DNA of 64,000 nt from positions 23,029,314 to 23,093,313 of the forward strand of contig NC_057824.1 in the NCBI RefSeq assembly GCF_910594005.1, in the 5' to 3' direction. The number at the start of each line of letters is the position of its first letter. Within the stretch, counting starts at the first letter, position 1. Shown piece by piece: positions 20,661 through 31,103 of the stretch. The notes under the pieces are model-generated. The model was not told the origin of the DNA and made no database searches. It saw only the letters and a list, made by a program, of their open reading frames with translations. A program made the translations under genes and the position numbers. Source of the DNA: Cervus elaphus (Eukaryota > Chordata > Mammalia > Artiodactyla > Cervidae).

Positions 20661-20872
20661 TGCTGCTGCTGCTGTTTAGTTCCTCAGTTGTGTCTGACTC
20701 CTTTGGACTGTGGCCTGCTGGACACCTCTGTCCGTGGGATTTCCCAGGCAAGAGTACTGGAGTGGGTTGCCATGGCCTCCCCCAGGGGATCTTCCTGACC
20801 CAGGGATTGAACCTGCCTCTCCTGCACTGGCAGGGAGATTCTTTACCAACTGTGCCACCCAGGAAGCTCCCT
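20661..20872 (-). mobile_element. Bov-tA SINE
   Basis: Antisense copy from GCTGCTGCTGCTGTTTAG to the head GCCACCCAGGAAGC. A small deletion removes the usual CGACCCCA after CTGACTCC. No clear target duplication. Confidence 0.92.
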
Positions 20873-20984
20873 GCAGCCCTGGGAGTTTTCAAATTACAGG
20901 GCTGAACTTCCACTAGGCAGCTCTCTCCCAAAGCTGCAGTTGTTCTTCCAGCTCCTGGAGCCAATTTTTTTTCTTTCATCTTAC

Positions 20985-21268
20985 ATGCTTTATATATTTA
21001 AAAATCTTTATGTATTATTTTTGGCTGGGTTGGGTCTTGGTTGTTGCACGTGGGATCTTCATTAGGCCTGCAGGATCTTTTGTTGTGGTGCATGTACTCA
21101 GTAGTTGCAGCCTGAAGACTTAGCTGCCCTGCTGCCTGTGGGGTCTTAGTTCCTGACCAGGGATCAAACCTGTGACCCCTGCATTGGAAGGCGGATTCTT
21201 AACCCCTGAGCTGTGTCCCCTGTAGTGGCAGCACAGAGTCCTAACCACTGGACCACCAGGGGAGCCCC
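20985..21268 (-). mobile_element. CHR-2-type SINE with duplicated head segment
   Basis: Antisense element from an AT-rich tail through GGGTTGGGTCTTGG to the head ACCACTGGACCACCAGGG. The head contains two tandem related segments (about 21174-21205 and 21212-21245), each with a CCCCTG...GGCA/GGCG...TCTTAAC/TCCTAAC pattern, so part of the tRNA-like region is duplicated. Confidence 0.83.
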
Positions 21269-21286
21269 CAAATTTTAAATCATTCT

Positions 21287-21438
21287 CTTTTTAAAAAAAA
21301 AAAATATTTGTTTACTTATGTGGCTGTGCCGGGTCTTAGTTGCAGGGTGTGGGATCTTGTTTCCGGACCAGGAGTTGAACCCAGGCCCCCTGCCCTGGAA
21401 GCTTGGAGTCTTAGCCACTGGACTACCAGGATAGTCCC
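21287..21438 (-). mobile_element. Internally deleted CHR-type SINE
   Basis: A short (about 150 nt) antisense copy: GGCTGTGCCGGGTCTTAG joins directly to GGGATCTTGTTTCC and the head ACTGGACTACCAGG. The 12-nt TTAAATCATTCT flanks it at 21275-21286 and 21439-21450, so the short form was inserted as such. Confidence 0.88.
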
Positions 21439-21574
21439 TTAAATCATTCTTAATATTGTGAATTATCCAGTTCAAATTTCCTCTGCTATCTCTTACATTT
21501 GGCTTGTTTGAATAAGGCTCCAAACACTGAGACGTGTTATCTTTTAGCATGTTCCTCTATCCCCTATTATGTCT

Positions 21575-21765
21575 ATAAATTAGGAGCCCTACAGTTGCTC
21601 TGTCAAGTGTGACCTTTCAAGCTGAATAGTTTATGGTTTCACACTCCAGCTAACCCTGGGGTACTTCAGCATACCCCTTAACCTGACCCCCATCTTTGTA
21701 ACTAGACCCCTTATTAAACTCTCCTAAATTACCTCTTTCTTGTATGCCCACCGCTCATACTATTC
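21575..21765 (+). mobile_element. Possible LTR remnant
   Basis: CTTATTAAACTCTCCTAAATT resembles the polyadenylation/U5 region of an old mammalian LTR, preceded by CCCTGGGGTACTTCAG-type sequence. Ends are not defined, so this is a weak call. Confidence 0.3.
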
Positions 21766-21860
21766 CATGGACATGAAAATTTCATGGACAGAGGAGCCTG
21801 GTGGACTATAATCCATGGGACCGCAAAGAGTCAGACACGGCTGAGCATGCAAGCACTTGC
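21766..21860 (+). mobile_element. Bov-A/BovB tail fragment
   Basis: CATGGACAGAGGAGCCTGG, ATCCATGGGACCGCAAAGAG and CAGACACGGCTGAGCATGC mark a 5'-truncated ruminant SINE tail. Confidence 0.85.
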
Positions 21861-22039
21861 ACCATTTGCTAAGAATCTAGTACATGGTATTCATATTTAG
21901 CTACTATCATCATGTTATTATTATATTGATTATGATAAAGCTGAGATACCAAGAGACCATATTAACTTGCTAAGGTCGTACAAATAGATTTCACTTAGTG
22001 AGAACCCTGGGGATGTTAGCTGCTTTATGTGCCCAACGG

Positions 22040-22170
22040 TCTTTAGCAATCATTACTATTCCAGCTCCATCCACAAGGGAGAAAACTGAGGCGCAGAAAG
22101 GTTAAGACATTTGCCCGAATGAGCATAGCTAGTGAAGGGCCGATCCTGGATTCAGACACCAAACTTTGGG
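22040..22170 (-). mobile_element. MIR SINE, antisense
   Basis: GAAAACTGAGGCGCAGAAAGG, TTAAGACATTTGCCC and AGCTAGTGAAGGGCC show the antisense MIR core. Confidence 0.75.
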
Positions 22171-23214
22171 ACTTACCCTCTCCTAGGGTGATGCCACCTT
22201 TTTTCCCCCTGCCTGAAACTAAAATCCCACGCTGAGGCTCCATCCTGTCCTATATTCTTTGTGCAAAAGTCAAGACATCCCTGTTTCTTGTCACAGCCAC
22301 CTCCGCCGTCTGAGTAGATAAAATCAGACTGTGAGTTCATCGGTCTATAAAAGCCGAGAGGCATAGGGACAGGGCATGAAGATGCGTGAATCTCAGCCAA
22401 ATGTGTAATTTACTGCCGGAAGCCCTCCCCCACCACCCTCCCGGAATCAAATCAGAATACTATCTCCAGATCTCGCCCATCTGCCCTCAATCATTTTGGA
22501 TTCTGTGGGGGGGGGGGTTGTCAGGCAGTCAGACATGTCAGCTCCCTGGGATGGGAGTTGCAGGGCCCACCCCAGCCCCACTGGAGGGCTGACAGCCCTG
22601 GCCGGCAGGCTCCGGTGCTAGGCTTCTCAAGCAGAAGTGTTTGGGTCAGTGCGGTCCTGTCATCAATTATGGCCCACGGCTGGGCAGCTGGTCATCCATC
22701 ATGTCTTCCTGAGTCCCCTGGAGCTGAATCACTGGGACCCTGCAGCCTATTCCTCTAGCTTTGGGTTTGAGATTTCATGGTCAGAATGAAAAGGCATCTG
22801 TTCTTCCCTCTGTTTTGAAATTTCTTTGTATCTAAATTGTTACTATTTCTTTGGCTGTAGCCTTGTGAGCATTTATTGTCAATACTGGGACTTTGGGATT
22901 CAGGAAAGTCCTTTAGTTTCATTTCAATTTCTTTTTCTGCTATTATTACGTTCAGGAAAAAATAATTTAACCCTGCATATCAAAAAGTCAGAATACAATG
23001 ATCTTGTTTTTTTCTTTTTAATAGAATTTTCTTTCTATCAGTTGATCTCCCATCTATTAGTACCTAACCTTAGAAAGATGTCTGGAGTGGTCTCCATCAA
23101 AGGTTAACTATGGTTTTTTCTGGATGGTGGGACTTGGGGTTAAGTTTGGCATTTTTCCTTTGTACCTTCTTATAAAGACGGTCATAATTTTCTTAAGAGA
23201 GAAGGAGATGTATA
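22171..23214. other. Unassigned sequence, no gene seen
   Basis: Includes a G-run at 22507-22518. No coding exon or repeat could be defended, although the block is long and free of young insertions. Confidence 0.45.
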
Positions 23215-23345
23215 GAAGCTCTGAACTAAAGAGAAGACCCTAAAGATGTTCAAATCCAGGTGAAGAAATAGAGGCTCAGAGGGGGAAATGGGTTTTATCT
23301 CAGGTCACAGTAATCTGACTGCTGAAGCAAGACCAGAACCAAGAT
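23215..23345 (-). mobile_element. MIR SINE, antisense, degraded
   Basis: GAAGAAATAGAGGCTCAGAGG, CAGGTCACAGTAATCTG and AGCAAGACCAGAACC fit an antisense MIR core. Confidence 0.6.
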
Positions 23346-23369
23346 GTAGATCTCACATTGTTTTCCTCC

Positions 23370-24250
23370 AATATGCATTCATTCATCAAAAATAGAGCGA
23401 ACCAAAAAAAACCCAAAAAACAAAAAAACAACAATTTAGCAAGCATACTTGGAAATAAGATGAATCCAAGATACTCCCTGCCTTCATGTAGACAGAAGGT
23501 GGAATCAAGGCTTGGGTTGTCATCAATGAACTTGTGGAGGACCAAGAACATAATGTTCTTGGGGGATGTGAGAGCATAAAGGAGATAGAATAAAGCCAAG
23601 GCAGGAGAGGAGACAGGGCTTCCAGGAAGACTTCCTGGAGGAGAAGGTATTAGCTGGTGGTTAGATACAAAGTGGATAGGGAGGGGGTCTCAGGCAAGAG
23701 CAACAAGAGCCCATCCGTGGATGCAGGACAAAACAGGAGCCATTTTTCTGCTGATGACTCAGTACCAAAGGTTAAAACACAGTTGAGAACTGGAGGTAAG
23801 GCCTGGGGGAGGCATCAGGCTGGAGGGGTTGCCGGGGCAAGTCAAAGCTGAACTCCTTAGAATCTGCCTGGAAACCCCATGAGACTACAGACCTGGTCTC
23901 TGTTATTCACTGCAGCACCCAAGCACCTGTGATCGATGCTCAGTAGATGTTTGCTAAACAAATGTCTCAGCTGGGATGGCATTCCCTCCAGGAAGCCTGC
24001 TCCAGCTTCCTCCTCACCCCAATGTGAAAATTGACCTCTCCCTTACTTCTGTTTCCTAGACCTTTGCTCATTCATTTTAGCAACTATAATAATCTGTCTG
24101 GTAGAGGAGATCTTTTTTATTTTTTTCATGTTAGTCTTCCTCCTTTAGACCATGAACTTTAAAAAGGAAAGAAGCACCGGTTCCTTTCCATGTCACCCCA
24201 GAGTGTCTGGTACACAGGAGGAACTCAGCAGAGGCTTGACTAAAAGACAT
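23370..24250. mobile_element. Scattered L2-like fragments
   Basis: L2-like pieces include CATACTTGGAAATAAG/CTCCCTGCCTTCATG (23440-23490, sense) and two antisense 3' ends: CACCTGTGATCGATGCTCAG with TGTTTGCTAAACAAATG (23895-23965), and GACCATGAACTTTAAAAAGG with CCAGAGTGTCTGGTACACAGG (24115-24245). Boundaries are uncertain and sequence between them is unassigned. Confidence 0.45.
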
Positions 24251-24563
24251 CTATTAGTCTCCCCTTAGTCCAAGTCTTCTCCCTAGATCCCACCAATTTA
24301 TGTGGAGCCTTTCATTACACCTGGACATAATATCTAAAATTCTAAACACCTAAAGGACTCTAGGTCTAGATTAGGGTCTGCAGGAAGGATTCTTCTGGGC
24401 AAAAAGGACCGTAGTGGATCTCTATTGGTTATTCTGGTTCAGGAATCCCTTCTTTTAGTTACAAACACTTTTGTTTTCCTTTGATTACTACTCACTGAAT
24501 GCAGTTTTGGTGGGAATGTCTCTGGCAAAGTGATCCATCCAACCCTCAAATACTAATGTTTTG
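24251..24563. other. Unassigned sequence
   Basis: No gene or repeat recognised. Confidence 0.4.
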
Positions 24564-24573
24564 CCAGAACACA

Positions 24574-24800
24574 TGGGGCTTCCCCAGTGGCTCAGCAGGT
24601 AAAGAATTCGCCTGCAATGCAGGAGTCACAGGAGACAAGGGTTTGATCCCTGGGTCAGGAAGATCCCCTGGAGGAGGACATGGCAACTCACTCTAGTATT
24701 CTTGCCTGGAGAATTCCACAGACGGAGGAGCCTGGTGGGCTGCAGACCATGCGGCTGCAAAGAGTTGGACACGACTGAAGTGGTTTAGCACATGTGCCCT
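24574..24800 (+). mobile_element. Bov-tA SINE with target duplication
   Basis: Head GGGGCTTCCCCAGTGGCTCAG, B box GGTTTGATCCCTGGG and full body. The perfect 10-nt CCAGAACACA lies at 24564-24573 and 24801-24810. Confidence 0.95.
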
Positions 24801-24964
24801 CCAGAACACAGGCTTCCCTGTCCTTCACTATCTCCTGGACTTTGCTATTCTAATTTCATAATCTTTAAAAAGTCCAGAATACAAACGTCTGTAAGAATTA
24901 GTATAGATGAGTGGCTGGATGAGTGATGAGTAGCTGGACGAGTGAGTAGTCCTTAATAGATATT

Positions 24965-25500
24965 GTGTTCGAGATTCTATGGTTTTCTAGCAATTCTACT
25001 CCAGTGTATCAGCCCAAGAGAAGTGAAAATATATGGATTTGGGCTTGTGCACCAGTTACTGAGCAACCTGACACATAACATCCAGATGTTGGAAACACCC
25101 CAAAGTCAATCAACTGTTGAACAGATAAACTCTGTTACATCCATAAAATGTGAAACTACTTAGCAATAAAAAGGGACAAACTACTGTTGCACACACACTG
25201 TTGAAGTTGGAATGCACTCTGCCAGGTAAAAAAAACAAACACAAAACAGTATCTATTGCACAATTCCATTTCCATAAAATTCTATAAAAGACAAATAGTC
25301 TGTAGTGACAGAAAGCAGATCCTTGAGGCTGGGTGAGGAGGATTGACTGGGAAGAGATACAAGGAAATACCTGAGGGTGATGGAAATGTTCTGTATCTTG
25401 ATTGTACAAGTATATACATTTGATAGACATTCATAGGCAGTGCACTTAAAATGTGAGCATTCTACATTATGTGGATTACAACTCAATGAAGTCGATTTTT
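24965..25500 (+). mobile_element. Old L1 fragment, ORF2 end and 3' UTR
   Basis: AGCAATTCTACTCCAGTGTA, CAAGAGAAGTGAAAATATATGG, TAGCAATAAAAAGGGAC, GAGGGTGATGGAAATGTTCTG and TGGATTACAACTCAATGAAG follow the order of an L1M terminus. Confidence 0.78.
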
Positions 25501-25677
25501 TAAATGTTGGGATATTAAGTCAATAGAACAACCAAGACTCTTCTTCCGTCAGGGTGGCACAATTGCAAACCCTATTCCTCTCACAGTGGGTTACGCTCCT
25601 TTAAAATGATGCTATTCCTTTTCCTACAGATGGCTTGAAAAGATCTAATAAAATCATACATTGAAAATCATAAGAAC

Positions 25678-25900
25678 GGGACTTCCCTGGTGGTCCAGTT
25701 GGCTAAGACTCCAAGCTCCCAAAGCAGGGGACCCGGGGTTCCCTCTCTGGTCAGGGACTTGGATCCCACATGCCACAACTAAGAGTTCACATGTTGCAGC
25801 TGAAGTTCCTGTATGCCAGCAACAAAGATCGAAGGTCCTGCGTGCTGCCACTAAGGCCCAGTGCAGCCACTAAATAAATGAAACTAAATATCAAAAGAGT
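25678..25900 (+). mobile_element. CHR-2-type SINE
   Basis: CGGGACTTCCCTGGTGGTCC head, GGTTCCCTCTCTGGTCAGGG (altered B box), AAGGCCCAGTGCAGCCAC and an A-rich tail with ACAACAACA. Confidence 0.87.
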
Positions 25901-25939
25901 AACAACAACAAAACCAATAGTAATGAGAAGGAGGAGAAT

Positions 25940-26110
25940 GAAAGGGGCATTTACTGAAGATTCCAAATGGCCTAGGCCCTTCAACAGCTCTGTAAGGTAT
26001 GAACTATCATGAATCTCATTTTACAGACAGGAAAATTGAGGTACTGAGAACTTAAGTGACTTAAGTTCACAAAGAAAGCAAGAGGGCTAGAGTTCAATGC
26101 AGATAATCTG
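25940..26110 (-). mobile_element. MIR SINE, antisense
   Basis: CTCATTTTACAGACAGGAAA, TTGAGGTACTGAGAACTTAAG and AGAGGGCTAGAGTTCAATGC are a clear antisense MIR. Confidence 0.78.
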
Positions 26111-26929
26111 AGGATAGAAGCACACTTTTAAAAAGCTCCAACATTTGCAGGCTACAGAGTTCTGTATGAACTGTAAAATGTATAACTGTCTTTAATGTTT
26201 TCACCCAGAGGAAAAATGAGCAATGGGAAATACGAGCTTTAAGGCAAGCAAGGAATATGAGGACCCTCATACCTGGCAGATAACAGCTGTCATACTCACA
26301 GGGCCCTTCATATGTTGAGAATGGACAAGAGTACCTTCTGCTTTTTCCCCAACATTCTTTATAGTGAAATTCTCGTACAGTGAAATTCACATTTACTTTA
26401 TATCTGCCACTGACATTACCACAAAACCAATTAACAAATTAACAAAAGAGATCAACATTTGGGCAATGAGTAATGGCTGTTTCTCTCTCTCATGGTGCCT
26501 AAGGGTAGACAAAATAAATGAAATTGAAGGATGACTCTGATTACCTGGACAGAAACATGAATAATTATGAGGCCATCAACAGCCCTTGGGCTGCCATCCA
26601 TTGGAAAGTCAGTTCTTGGTACTAACCCAGCAGATCTGTGCAGCCAGTATGGCCAGACTGGTCTTGAGTCTGGAGGTGGCCATCTCCTCCTCTGAGGCCA
26701 AGGAACTGATGGCATTACTTGGTATGGCACGGGAGAAGTGGGCACATAGCAGAAAGAGAGATGTCCAAAGGCATGGGATGTATCATGGGCTGAAGACTGA
26801 GCCTCCTCCAGCTTTATCCCTTGGTACTCAGCTCATCAATTATCCCCAAGAGCAGCTGATGGAAGAAAAGCTCATCATGGGAATTGGAGCTGGGTCAGAG
26901 TTATAAAGCCTGGTCATATGTACTGGGTA
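26111..26929. other. Unassigned sequence, no gene seen
   Basis: Frames at 26452-26745 (minus) and 26586-26906 (plus) overlap each other and have no recognisable domain. I do not call an exon. Confidence 0.45.
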
Positions 26930-27115
26930 TAAAGTTCTGGATTCAGATTGCCCACACTCAAGTCCTGACTTGATCAATCCTAAAAGCTGACTCTAGGAAA
27001 ACAAGTTAAGCCCAAAACAGTTTCCTCATCTGTATTGTCTGAGATTTAAATAAAGAGTGCTTAGCAGTGTCTGGTACATAGTGAAAACTCAGAAAGTATT
27101 AGTTTTGATGTCATA
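26930..27115 (+). mobile_element. MIR SINE
   Basis: CACACTCAAGTCCTGACTTG, AGTTTCCTCATCTGTATTG and CAGTGTCTGGTACATAGTG are a sense MIR. Confidence 0.72.
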
Positions 27116-27335
27116 ACCATAGAAATTGGTACAATTCTGAGATGCAACTTTTTCACATTTTGAAGTTCTGAATGCATCTTAAAATTTATGTGTTTTCTAT
27201 AAATACAAAATTATTCAAAGACTTCAAATAGCCAAAGAAATCTTGAGGAAAAAAACACAGCTGGAGGTCACACTCCTTGACTTCTGACTTACTATATAGC
27301 TACAGTGGTCAAAACAGCATAGAGCTGGCACAAAA

Positions 27336-27512
27336 TTGGGCTCACTCATGACCCACTCTTTGCAACTCAATGGACTGTAGCCCACAAGGCTTCTTTGTCC
27401 ATGAAATTTTCTAGGCAAGAATACTGGAGTGGGTTGCCGTTTCCTACTCCAAGGGCTCTTCCTGACCCAGGGATAGACTTTGCATCTCCTGCATTGGAGC
27501 CCAGGAATAAAC
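27336..27512 (-). mobile_element. Bov-tA SINE in old L1
   Basis: Antisense body: TTTGCAACTCAATGGACTG, CTAGGCAAGAATACTGGAG and CTTCCTGACCCAGGGATAG. The head is incomplete. L1 sequence continues on either side. Confidence 0.88.
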
Positions 27513-27687
27513 CCATCACTTATGGTCAATGAATCCAGTGGTCCCTAACCTTTTTGGTACCAGGGACTGGTTTCATGGGAGACCGTTTTTCCACAGACAA
27601 GGGCCAGGCCAGAGGGAAGTTGAGGTGGATGTGGATGGTTCGGGCAGTAATGCAAGCGATGGGGAAGGGTAATTAAGAGTCACTCAT

Positions 27688-27714
27688 GTGCTCGCTTCGG
27701 CAGCACATATACTA

Positions 27715-27745
<31 letters not shown>

Positions 27746-27776
27746 GGCCCCTGCGCAAGGATGACACGCAAATTCG
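27688..27776 (+). pseudogene. RNU6 pseudogene: U6 snRNA 5' part, retrotransposed
   Basis: The first ~88 nt of U6 are present almost unchanged: GTGCTCGCTTCGGCAGCAC at the start, the ACAGAGA box (ACAGAGAAGATTAGC) and GGATGACACGCAAATTCG. There is one extra A near 27717. The U6 3' end with its oligo-U is missing, and the sequence passes directly into L1. U6 genes depend on upstream promoter elements, which are not copied with the RNA, so this copy is not expected to be transcribed as a snRNA. The 13-nt AAGAGTCACTCAT lies immediately before it (27675-27687). Confidence 0.96.
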
Positions 27777-29549
27777 GTGTTCATGGATTGGAAGAATCAA
27801 TATTGTCAAAATGGCTATTCTACCCAAAGCAATCTATAGATTCAATGCAATCCCTATCAAGCTACCAACGGTATTTTTCACAGAACTAGACCAAAGAATT
27901 TCACAATTTGTATGGAAATACAAAAAACCTCGAATAGCCAAAGTAATCTTGAGAAAGAAGAATGGAACTGGAGGAATCAACCTGCCTGACTTCAGACTCT
28001 ACTACAAAGCCACAGTCATCAAGACAGTATGGTACTGGCACAAAGACAGAAATATAGATCAATGGAACAGAATAGAAAGCCCAGAGATAAATCCACGAAC
28101 CTATGGACACCTTATCTTTGACAAAGGAGGCAAGGATATACAATGGAAAAAAGACAACCTCTTTAACAAGTGGTGCTGGGAAAACTGGTCAACCACTTGT
28201 AAAAGAATGAAACTAGAACACTTTCTAACACCATACACAAAAATAAACTCAAAATGGATGAAAGATCTAAATGTAAGACCAGAAACTATAAAACTCCTAG
28301 AGGAGAACATAGGCAAAACACTCTCTGACATAAATCACAGCAAGATCCTCTATGACCCACCTCCCAGAATATTGGAAATAAAAGCAAAACTAAACAAATG
28401 GGATCTAATGAAACTTAAAAGCTTTTGCACTACAAAGGAAACTATAAGTAAGGTGAAAAGACAGCCGTCAGATTGGGAGAAAATAATAGCAAATGAAGAA
28501 ACAGACAAAGGATTAATCTCAAAAATATACAAGCAACTCCTGAAGCTCAATTCCAGAAAAATAAATGACCCAATCAAAAAATGGGCCAAAGAACTAAACA
28601 GACATTTCTCCAAAGAAGACATACAGATGGCTAACAAACACATGAAAAGGTGCTCAACATCACTCATTATTAGAGAAATGCAAATCAAAACCACAATGAG
28701 GTACCATTACACGCCAGTCAGGATGGCTGCTATCCAAAAGACTACAAGCAATAAATGCTGGAGAGGGTGTGGAGAAAAGGGAACCCTCTTACACTGTTGG
28801 TGGGAATGCAAACTAGTACAGCCACTATGGAAAACAGTGTGGAGATTCCTTAAAAAACTGGAAATAGAACTGCCATATGACCCAGCAATCCCACTTCTGG
28901 GCATACACACTGAGGAAACCAGATCTGAAAGAGACACGTGCACCCCAATGTTCATTGCAGCACTGTTTATAATAGCCAGGACATGGAAGCAACCTAGATG
29001 CCCATCAGCAGATGAATGGATAAGGAAGCTGTGGTACATATACACCATGGAATATTACTCAGCTGTCAAAAAGAATTCATTTGAATCAGTCCTAATGAGA
29101 TGGATGAAACTGGAGCCCATTATACAGAGTGAAGTAAGCCAGAAAGATAAAGAACATTACAGCATACTAACACATATATATGGAATTTAGAAAGATGGTA
29201 ATGATAACCCTATATGCAAAACAGAAAAAGAGACACAGAAATACAGAACAGACTTTTGAACTCTGTGGGAGAATGTGAGGGTGGGATGTTTCAAAAGAAC
29301 AGCATGTATACTATCTATGGTGAAACAGATCACCAGCCCAGGTGGGATGCATGAGACAAGTGCTCGGGCCTGGTGCACTGGGAAGACCCAGAGGAGTCGG
29401 GTGAAGAGGGAGGTGGGAGGGGGGATCGGGATGGGGAATAAGTGTAAATCTATGGCTGATTCATATCAATGTATTACAAAACCCACTGAAATGTTGTGAA
29501 GTAATTAGCCTCCAACTAATAAAAAAATTAAAAAAAAAAAAAAAAAAAA
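27777..29549 (+). mobile_element. Young L1 3' part of a U6-L1 chimera
   Basis: This is L1 ORF2 from the late RT/C-terminal region through the 3' UTR. The frame stays open to the stop at 29188-29190 (about 470 codons), with FNAIPIKLP and INLPDF motifs. The C-terminal cysteine motif CX3CX7HX4C is intact (CWRGCGEKGTLLHCWWEC). The 3' UTR ends CTCCAACTAATAAAAAAATT and a poly-A run (29531-29549). AAGAGTCACTCAT is repeated at 29550-29562, so U6 and L1 inserted as one unit. There is no endonuclease or catalytic RT core, so it is dead on arrival. Confidence 0.95.
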
Positions 29550-30821
29550 AAGAGTCACTCATTTGCCACCACTCACCTCCTACTGTGTGGCCGGATTCCT
29601 AACAGGCTGTATACTGGTACCAGTCTGAGACCAGGGGGTTGAATTGATTTATGCCAACAACAGATAATGGAGAAAAGGTAGTCTTTTCAAGTGATGCTAG
29701 GGAAACTGAACAGTTACACATAGAAGAATGAAATTAGAACATTTTCTCAAACCGTATACAAAAACTAAACTCAAAATGGACTGAAACATAAGACCAGAAA
29801 CCATACACTTCTAGAAGACATAACATAGGCAGAACACTCTTTGACATAAATCACAGCAATATTTTTTAGGGTCTGTCTCCTGAGGCAAAGGAAACAAAAG
29901 CAAGAATAAACAAGTGGAGCCTAATGAAATAGAAATGATTTTACACAGCAAAGGAAACTATCAACAAAACAAAAAAGCATCCTACTGAATGGGAGAAATG
30001 ATATGATTGATAAGGGGTTAATATCCACAAGGTATAAACAGCTCATACAATTCATTGCCAAAACTCTCCCTGAACAACCTGATTAAAAATTGGGCAGAAG
30101 ACCTGCACAGACATTTTTCAAAGACACACAGATGGTCAACAGGCATATGAAAAGATGTTCAACATCATTAACCATCAGAGAAATGCAAATTAAAACCACA
30201 ATGTGATGTCACCTCACACCTGTCAGAATGGCTGTCATCAAAAAACACAAATTACAAATGCTGGTGAAAATGTGGTGAAAAGGGAACCCTTGTACACTTG
30301 CATTCAGCCACTGTGGGAAACAATATGGACATTCCCAGAAATACTAAGAATTGTTGTGTGATCTAGCAATTCCACTCCTGGGTAAATATCTGAAGAAAAT
30401 GAAAACACTAGTTTGAAAAGATACGTAGTTCATGGCAGCATTATTTACGATAACCAAGATATGGAAGCCAGATAAGTGTCTGTCAACAGAGGAATGGATG
30501 AAATAATTTTCCATGGCATGTGCCAGTCATAAACAAGAATGAAATTCTGCCAATGAATATAACAAAACATAAACAGACTCACAGATATAGAGAACAAACT
30601 AGTGGTTATCAGTAGGGAGAGAGAGGGAGTAAGTGGCAAGATAGGGATCAAGGATAAAGAGGTACAAGCTATTTTATATATAAAATAAATAGGCTACAAG
30701 ATATATTGTATAGCACAGAGAATAAAGCCAATAGCTCATAATAACTTTAAACAGAGTATAATCTATGAAAACATTGAAGCGCTACTTGTACACCTGAAAC
30801 TAATAAAACTCTGTAACTAAG

Positions 30822-31094
30822 CTGCTGCTGCTGCTAAGTCGCTTTAGTCGTGTCTGACTCTGTGCGACCCCACAGACGGCAGTCCACCAGGCTCCCCGTC
30901 CCTGGGATTCTCCAGGCAAGAACACTGGATTGGGTTGCCATTTCCTTCTCCAATGCATGAAAGTGAAAAGTGAAAGTGAAGTCGCTCAGTCGTGTCCGAC
31001 TCTTAGCGACCCCATGGACTGCAGCCTACCAGGCTCCTCCGTCCAGGGGATTTTCCAGGCAAGAGTACTGGATGGGGTGCCACTGCCTTCTCTG
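30822..31094 (-). mobile_element. Bov-A2 dimeric SINE
   Basis: Two Bov-A units in antisense are joined by the linker ATGCATGAAAGTGAAAAGTG. The outer end is GCTGCTGCTGCTAAGTCGC. The 9-nt duplication GTAACTAAG lies at 30813-30821 and 31095-31103, just after the end of the old L1 3' UTR. Confidence 0.94.
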
Positions 31095-31103
31095 GTAACT
31101 AAG

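Larger units (their letters stand above)
27535..29650 (+). mobile_element. MER1-like hAT element split by U6-L1
   Basis: The left arm (27535-27687) begins CAGTGGTCCCTAACCTTTTTG and includes GGTTCGGGCAGTAATGCAAG. The right arm (29563-29650) has CTACTGTGTGGCCGG, CCTAACAGGCTGTATACTGG and GACCAGGGGGTTG. The layout matches the MER1/Charlie group, with the final inverted-repeat bases missing. Flanking AATGAATC and AATTGATT are a plausible aged 8-nt hAT target duplication in the old L1. It encodes nothing. Confidence 0.72.
27205..30812 (+). mobile_element. Old sense L1 carrying nested elements
   Basis: ORF2 sequence at 27205-27335 (CAAATAGCCAAAGAAATCTTG, GTGGTCAAAACAGCATAG) and 27513-27534 resumes at about 29641. 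It runs through ACCAGAAACCATACACTTC, AGATGGTCAACAGGCATATG and CTAGCAATTCCACTCCTGGG to a 3' UTR ending TTGTACACCTGAAACTAATA near 30805. It is divergent and full of stops. It contains a Bov-tA and a MER1-like element, so it is the oldest layer. Confidence 0.82.

Noticed and set aside
27688..27776. Functional U6 snRNA gene
   Set aside because: The 3' end is missing, it is fused to L1, and it carries the 5' and 3' marks of retrotransposition. U6 needs upstream promoter elements, and the flank here is MER1 sequence.
27688..29190. A 500-codon open frame as a novel protein gene
   Set aside because: It starts at GTG within U6 sequence and then is L1 ORF2 C-terminus. It has no ATG until the L1 part and is flanked by a target duplication and poly-A.
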